Source: Mycobacterium decipiens (GTDB lineage Bacteria > Actinomycetota > Actinomycetes > Mycobacteriales > Mycobacteriaceae). Taken from it: a stretch of 64,000 nucleotides of DNA. The notes under the pieces are model-generated. The model was not told where the DNA came from, did no database searches, and saw nothing but the letters and a program-made list of their open reading frames with translations. The stretch spans positions 2,790,001-2,854,000 of the forward strand of contig NZ_OY970459.1 in NCBI RefSeq assembly GCF_963853665.1, given 5' to 3'. The translations under genes were made by a program, and so were the position numbers. Positions 60,737 through 64,000 of this stretch are shown here, piece by piece; position 1 is the stretch's first letter; the number at the start of each line of letters is the position of its first letter.

Positions 60737-63700
60737 CTAGGCGGCTATATCGATGCTGAAGCCAGCCCTCAACGCCGCCCGGAGAGCCAAATCAAGGTTG
60801 ACTAGGACATCGCGGATGCCCGCGGCAAGTTCGACAGCGCCACCCTCCAGACCGCTCAAGAATGCGGCCCCGGTTTGGCTGATGTCAGTGAAGGCACCCT
60901 CGATGCTCGAGAGCAGCACGTTTCCCGTCTGGCCAAATCCAGAAAGCCCGATACCGAAGCTTGCACCAGCGGCGTCGCTAATCACCGCCACTATTTCAGA
61001 CGCCGCACTCGTCCAAATACTCGCCAGGGAACTGCCGGTCTGGGCGACCAGCGCCAGCGCCACACCGAGGTTGCCGGCCAGGGTCTCACCAGTTTGCGCC
61101 AAACTCATCAGCCCTGCACCAAAGCTGGCGACCAGCGCACCTCCAGTTTGCGCCAATGCAGAAATCCCGCTACGTAGGCTCGCCGCCAAGGCCGCGCTGA
61201 CCTGGGCCGCCACTTCGGCGCTGAGATTGGCCGAAAGGGCTGCACTAAAGGAGAGCGCCGCGTTGACCGTGGCATTGAACGCGGCACTAAGCGCCGGCAA
61301 CATCGCACTAAACCCAGCACTAAGCTGCCCCGCAACCGCCGGCAACGCCACACCCAGATTCGCCACCAACCCCTGACCCGCCGCCACCACCGCAGCCAAA
61401 CTCGCCTGCACCGCAGGAGCCCCACTCAAAACCACACCCAACCCAGCCTGCACAGCCGCACCAAGACCCGACAAACTAGCCTGCAAAGCCGGCAAACCAC
61501 CCGAAACCACCGCACTCACCGCGGCACCAAGCGCCGGCAACATCGCACTAAACCCAGCACTAAGCTGCCCCGCAACCGCCGGCAACGCCACACCCAGATT
61601 CGCCACCAACCCCTGACCCGCCGCCACCACCGCAGCCAAACTCGCCTGCACCGCAGGAGCCCCACTCAAAACCACACCCAACCCAGCCTGCACAGCCGCA
61701 CCAAGACCCGACAAACTAGCCTGCAAAGCCGGCAAACCACCCGAAACCACCGCACTCACCGCGGCACTAAACGCCGGCAACATCGCACTAAACCCAGCAC
61801 TAAGCTGCCCCGCAACCGCCGGCAACGCCACACCCAGATTCGCCACCAACCCCTGACCCGCCGCCACCACCGCAGCCAAACTCGCCTGCACCGCAGGAGC
61901 CCCACTCAAAACCACACCCAACCCAGCCTGCACAGCCGCACCAAGACCCGACAAACTAGCCTGCAAAGCCGGCAAACCACCCGAAACCACCGCACTCACC
62001 GCGGCACCAAGCGCCGGCAACATCGCACTAAACCCAGCACTAAGCTGCCCCGCAACCGCCGGCAACGCCACACCCAGATTCGCCACCAACCCCTGACCCG
62101 CCGCCACCACCGCAGCCAAACTCGCCTGCACCGCAGGAGCCCCACTCAAAACCACACCCAACCCAGCCTGCACAGCCGCACCAAGACCCGACAAACTAGC
62201 CTGCAAAGCCGGCAAACCACCCGAAACCACCGCACTCACCGCGGCACTAAACGCCGGCAACATCGCACTAAACCCAGCACCAAGCTGCCCCGCAACCGCA
62301 GACAACGCCACACTGATGTCGGCAACCAACCCCTGACCAACATCAACCAACGCAGCACCAAGACCGCTCAAGCTAGCCTGCAAAGCCGGCAACGCGGCAC
62401 TAAACGCCGGCAACATCGCACTAAACCCAGCACTAAGCTGCCCCGCAACCGCCGGCAACGCCACACCCAGATTCGCCACCAACCCCTGACCCGCCGCCAC
62501 CACCGCAGCCAAACTCGCCTGCACCGCAGGAGCCCCACTCAAAACCACACCCAACCCAGCCTGCACAGCCGCACCAAGACCCGACAAACTAGCCTGCAAA
62601 GCCGGCAAACCACCCGAAACCACCGCACTCACCGCGGCACCAAGCGCCGGCAACATCGCACTAAACCCAGCACTAAGCTGCCCCGCAACCGCCGGCAACG
62701 CCACACCCAGATTCGCCACCAACCCCTGACCCGCCGCCACCACCGCAGCCAAACTCGCCTGCACCGCAGGAGCCCCACTCAAAACCACACCCAACCCAGC
62801 CTGCACAGCCGCACCAAGACCCGACAAACTAGCCTGCAAAGCCGGCAAACCACCCGAAACCACCGCACTCACCGCGGCACTAAACGCCGGCAACATCGCA
62901 CTAAACCCAGCACTAAGCTGCCCCGCAACCGCCGGCAACGCCACACCCAGATTCGCCACCAACCCCTGACCCGCCGCCACCACCGCAGCCAAACTCGCCT
63001 GCACCGCAGGAGCCCCACTCAAAACCACACCCAACCCAGCCTGCACAGCCGCACCAAGACCCGACAAACTAGCCTGCAAAGCCGGCAAACCACCCGAAAC
63101 CACCGCACTCACCGCGGCACTAAACGCCGGCAACATCGCACTAAACCCAGCACTAAGCTGCCCCGCAACCGCCGGCAACGCCACACCCAGATTCGCCACC
63201 AACCCCTGACCCGCCGCCACCACCGCAGCCAAACTCGCCTGCACCGCAGGAGCCCCACTCAAAACCACACCCAACCCAGCCTGCACAGCCGCACCAAGAC
63301 CCGACAAACTAGCCTGCAAAGCCGGCAAACCACCCGAAACCACCGCACTCACCGCGGCACTAAACGCCGGCAACATCGCACTAAACCCAGCACTAAGCTG
63401 CCCCGCAACCGCCGGCAACGCCACACCCAGATTCGCCACCAACCCCTGACCCGCCGCCACCACCGCAGCCAAACTCGCCTGCACCGCAGGAGCCCCACTC
63501 AAAACCACACCCAACCCAGCCTGCACAGCCGCACCAAGACCCGACAAACTAGCCTGCAAAGCCGGCAAACCACCCGAAACCACCGCACTCACCGCGGCAC
63601 CAAGCGCCGGCAACATCGCACTAAACCCAGCACTAAGCTGCCCCGCAACCGCCGGCAACGCCACACCCAGATTCGCCACCAACCCCTGACCCGCCGCCAC

Positions 63701-64000
63701 CACCGCAGCCAAACTCGCCTGCACCGCAGGAGCCCCACTCAAAACCACACCCAACCCAGCCTGCACAGCCGCACCAAGACCCGACAAACTAGCCTGCAAA
63801 GCCGGCAAACCACCCGAAACCACCGCACTCACCGCGGCACTAAACGCCGGCAACATCGCACTAAACCCAGCACTAAGCTGCCCCGCAACCGCCGGCAACG
63901 CCACACCCAGATTCGCCACCAACCCCTGACCCGCCGCCACCACCGCAGCCAAACTCGCCTGCACCGCAGGAGCCCCACTCAAAACCACACCCAACCCAGC
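60737..64000 (-). CDS. Giant alanine-rich tandem-repeat protein, N-terminus outside window
   Basis: The frame is open from the stop at 60737 to the window edge, at least 1,087 residues. The last about 190 residues are unique, with six-fold motif QTG (AQTGGALVASFGAGLMSLAQTGETLAGNLGVAL...FGQTGNVLLSSIEGAF), ending RAGFSIDIAA. The rest is about twelve 80-residue repeats (ANLGVALPAVAGQLSAGF, LGAAVQAGLGVVLSGAPAVQASLAAVVAAGQG). No charged residues and few aromatic residues occur in the repeats. It resembles repeat regions of mycobacterial PE/PPE-like surface proteins, but no PE domain is visible here, so the family call depends on the missing N-terminus. Confidence 0.75.
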   Translation of the reverse strand, partial: AGLGVVLSGAPAVQASLAAVVAAGQGLVANLGVALPAVAGQLSAGFSAMLPAFSAAVSAVVSGGLPALQASLSGLGAAVQAGLGVVLSGAPAVQASLAAVVAAGQGLVANLGVALPAVAGQLSAGFSAMLPALGAAVSAVVSGGLPALQASLSGLGAAVQAGLGVVLSGAPAVQASLAAVVAAGQGLVANLGVALPAVAGQLSAGFSAMLPAFSAAVSAVVSGGLPALQASLSGLGAAVQAGLGVVLSGAPAVQASLAAVVAAGQGLVANLGVALPAVAGQLSAGFSAMLPAFSAAVSAVVSGGLPALQASLSGLGAAVQAGLGVVLSGAPAVQASLAAVVAAGQGLVANLGVALPAVAGQLSAGFSAMLPAFSAAVSAVVSGGLPALQASLSGLGAAVQAGLGVVLSGAPAVQASLAAVVAAGQGLVANLGVALPAVAGQLSAGFSAMLPALGAAVSAVVSGGLPALQASLSGLGAAVQAGLGVVLSGAPAVQASLAAVVAAGQGLVANLGVALPAVAGQLSAGFSAMLPAFSAALPALQASLSGLGAALVDVGQGLVADISVALSAVAGQLGAGFSAMLPAFSAAVSAVVSGGLPALQASLSGLGAAVQAGLGVVLSGAPAVQASLAAVVAAGQGLVANLGVALPAVAGQLSAGFSAMLPALGAAVSAVVSGGLPALQASLSGLGAAVQAGLGVVLSGAPAVQASLAAVVAAGQGLVANLGVALPAVAGQLSAGFSAMLPAFSAAVSAVVSGGLPALQASLSGLGAAVQAGLGVVLSGAPAVQASLAAVVAAGQGLVANLGVALPAVAGQLSAGFSAMLPALGAAVSAVVSGGLPALQASLSGLGAAVQAGLGVVLSGAPAVQASLAAVVAAGQGLVANLGVALPAVAGQLSAGFSAMLPALSAAFNATVNAALSFSAALSANLSAEVAAQVSAALAASLRSGISALAQTGGALVASFGAGLMSLAQTGETLAGNLGVALALVAQTGSSLASIWTSAASEIVAVISDAAGASFGIGLSGFGQTGNVLLSSIEGAFTDISQTGAAFLSGLEGGAVELAAGIRDVLVNLDLALRAALRAGFSIDIAA
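61321..64000. repeat. Almost identical 240-bp tandem repeats
   Basis: The period is 240 bp (80 codons). Copies begin near 61321, 61561, 61801 and 62041; then a degenerate shorter unit at about 62281-62430; then six more from about 62431 and one partial at the edge. Copies are almost invariant except for two alternate forms at one place (GCGGCACCAAGC versus GCGGCACTAAAC, giving ALGAA or AFSAA). Near-identity means recent amplification or gene conversion. Confidence 0.9.

Noticed and set aside
61321-64000. Repeat array considered as a CRISPR or structural DNA repeat
   Set aside because: The unit is 240 bp with no spacers, is fully open in one frame, and its period is a multiple of three, so it is coding.

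Overview
The window is a GC-rich actinobacterial chromosome segment from a slow-growing Mycobacterium closely related to, but not part of, the M. tuberculosis (Mtb) complex. The evidence is PE, PPE and PE_PGRS proteins, a full mce operon with Mce3R, and near-orthologues of MPT64, CFP21, NrdF1 and the PE_PGRS35 aspartic protease. Gene order follows Mtb Rv1963c to Rv1984c (locus numbers from memory), but with many extra genes between the conserved blocks. No tRNA, rRNA or CRISPR array was seen.

Layout. 1-4142: end of a short-chain dehydrogenase, then an insertion-sequence graveyard (IS110 and IS605/TnpB remnants and an apparently intact IS256-type element) around a secreted HNH/DUF1524-like protein. 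4143-20390: the mce3 locus. A SnoaL-like gene and mce3R run leftwards. A LuxR-type regulator diverges from a P450/SnoaL-like/ferredoxin cassette. Then come yrbE3A, yrbE3B, mce3A-F, two Mce-associated proteins and a secreted CAP-like protein. A closely similar 22-bp sequence lies upstream of both the mce3R-side operon and yrbE3A, and is a good candidate Mce3R operator.

20426-43864: mostly accessory. It holds a DUF732-like protein, a NYN-domain protein (Rv1976c-like), two divergent PE35-like proteins without PPE or Esx partners, a PapA-type acyltransferase, a CitA/DcuS-type two-component pair, an epoxide-hydrolase-like protein, two DUF5642-like exported proteins, a CycA-type permease, a lone EF-Tu domain-2 protein, an RNase Z-like metallohydrolase, a NarL-type regulator and kinase separated by a PPE gene, a haloalkane dehalogenase with a divergent TetR, an MDR oxidoreductase, an O-methyltransferase and a broken P450.

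43933-57718: the equivalent of Mtb RD2 and its flank, interrupted by accessory genes. Conserved genes are the M48 protease (Rv1977), methyltransferase (Rv1978), permease (Rv1979c), MPT64, NrdF1, PE_PGRS35 and CFP21. Inserted among them are a DUF1772 protein, an FAD aromatic monooxygenase with a TetR, a GH16 glucanase, a small secreted protein and an arginase-fold protein. VapC36 is not seen. 57942-64000: a TetR diverging from an unknown gene, a fructosamine-kinase-like protein, and the C-terminal part of a very large protein built from almost identical 240-bp tandem repeats that runs off the window.

Taken together, the mce3 genes would build a lipid/steroid-type importer. The flanking P450/ferredoxin, SnoaL-like, dehydrogenase, hydrolase and monooxygenase genes suggest local oxidation of hydrophobic or aromatic compounds. 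Several are paired with a divergent or adjacent regulator and a visible dyad.
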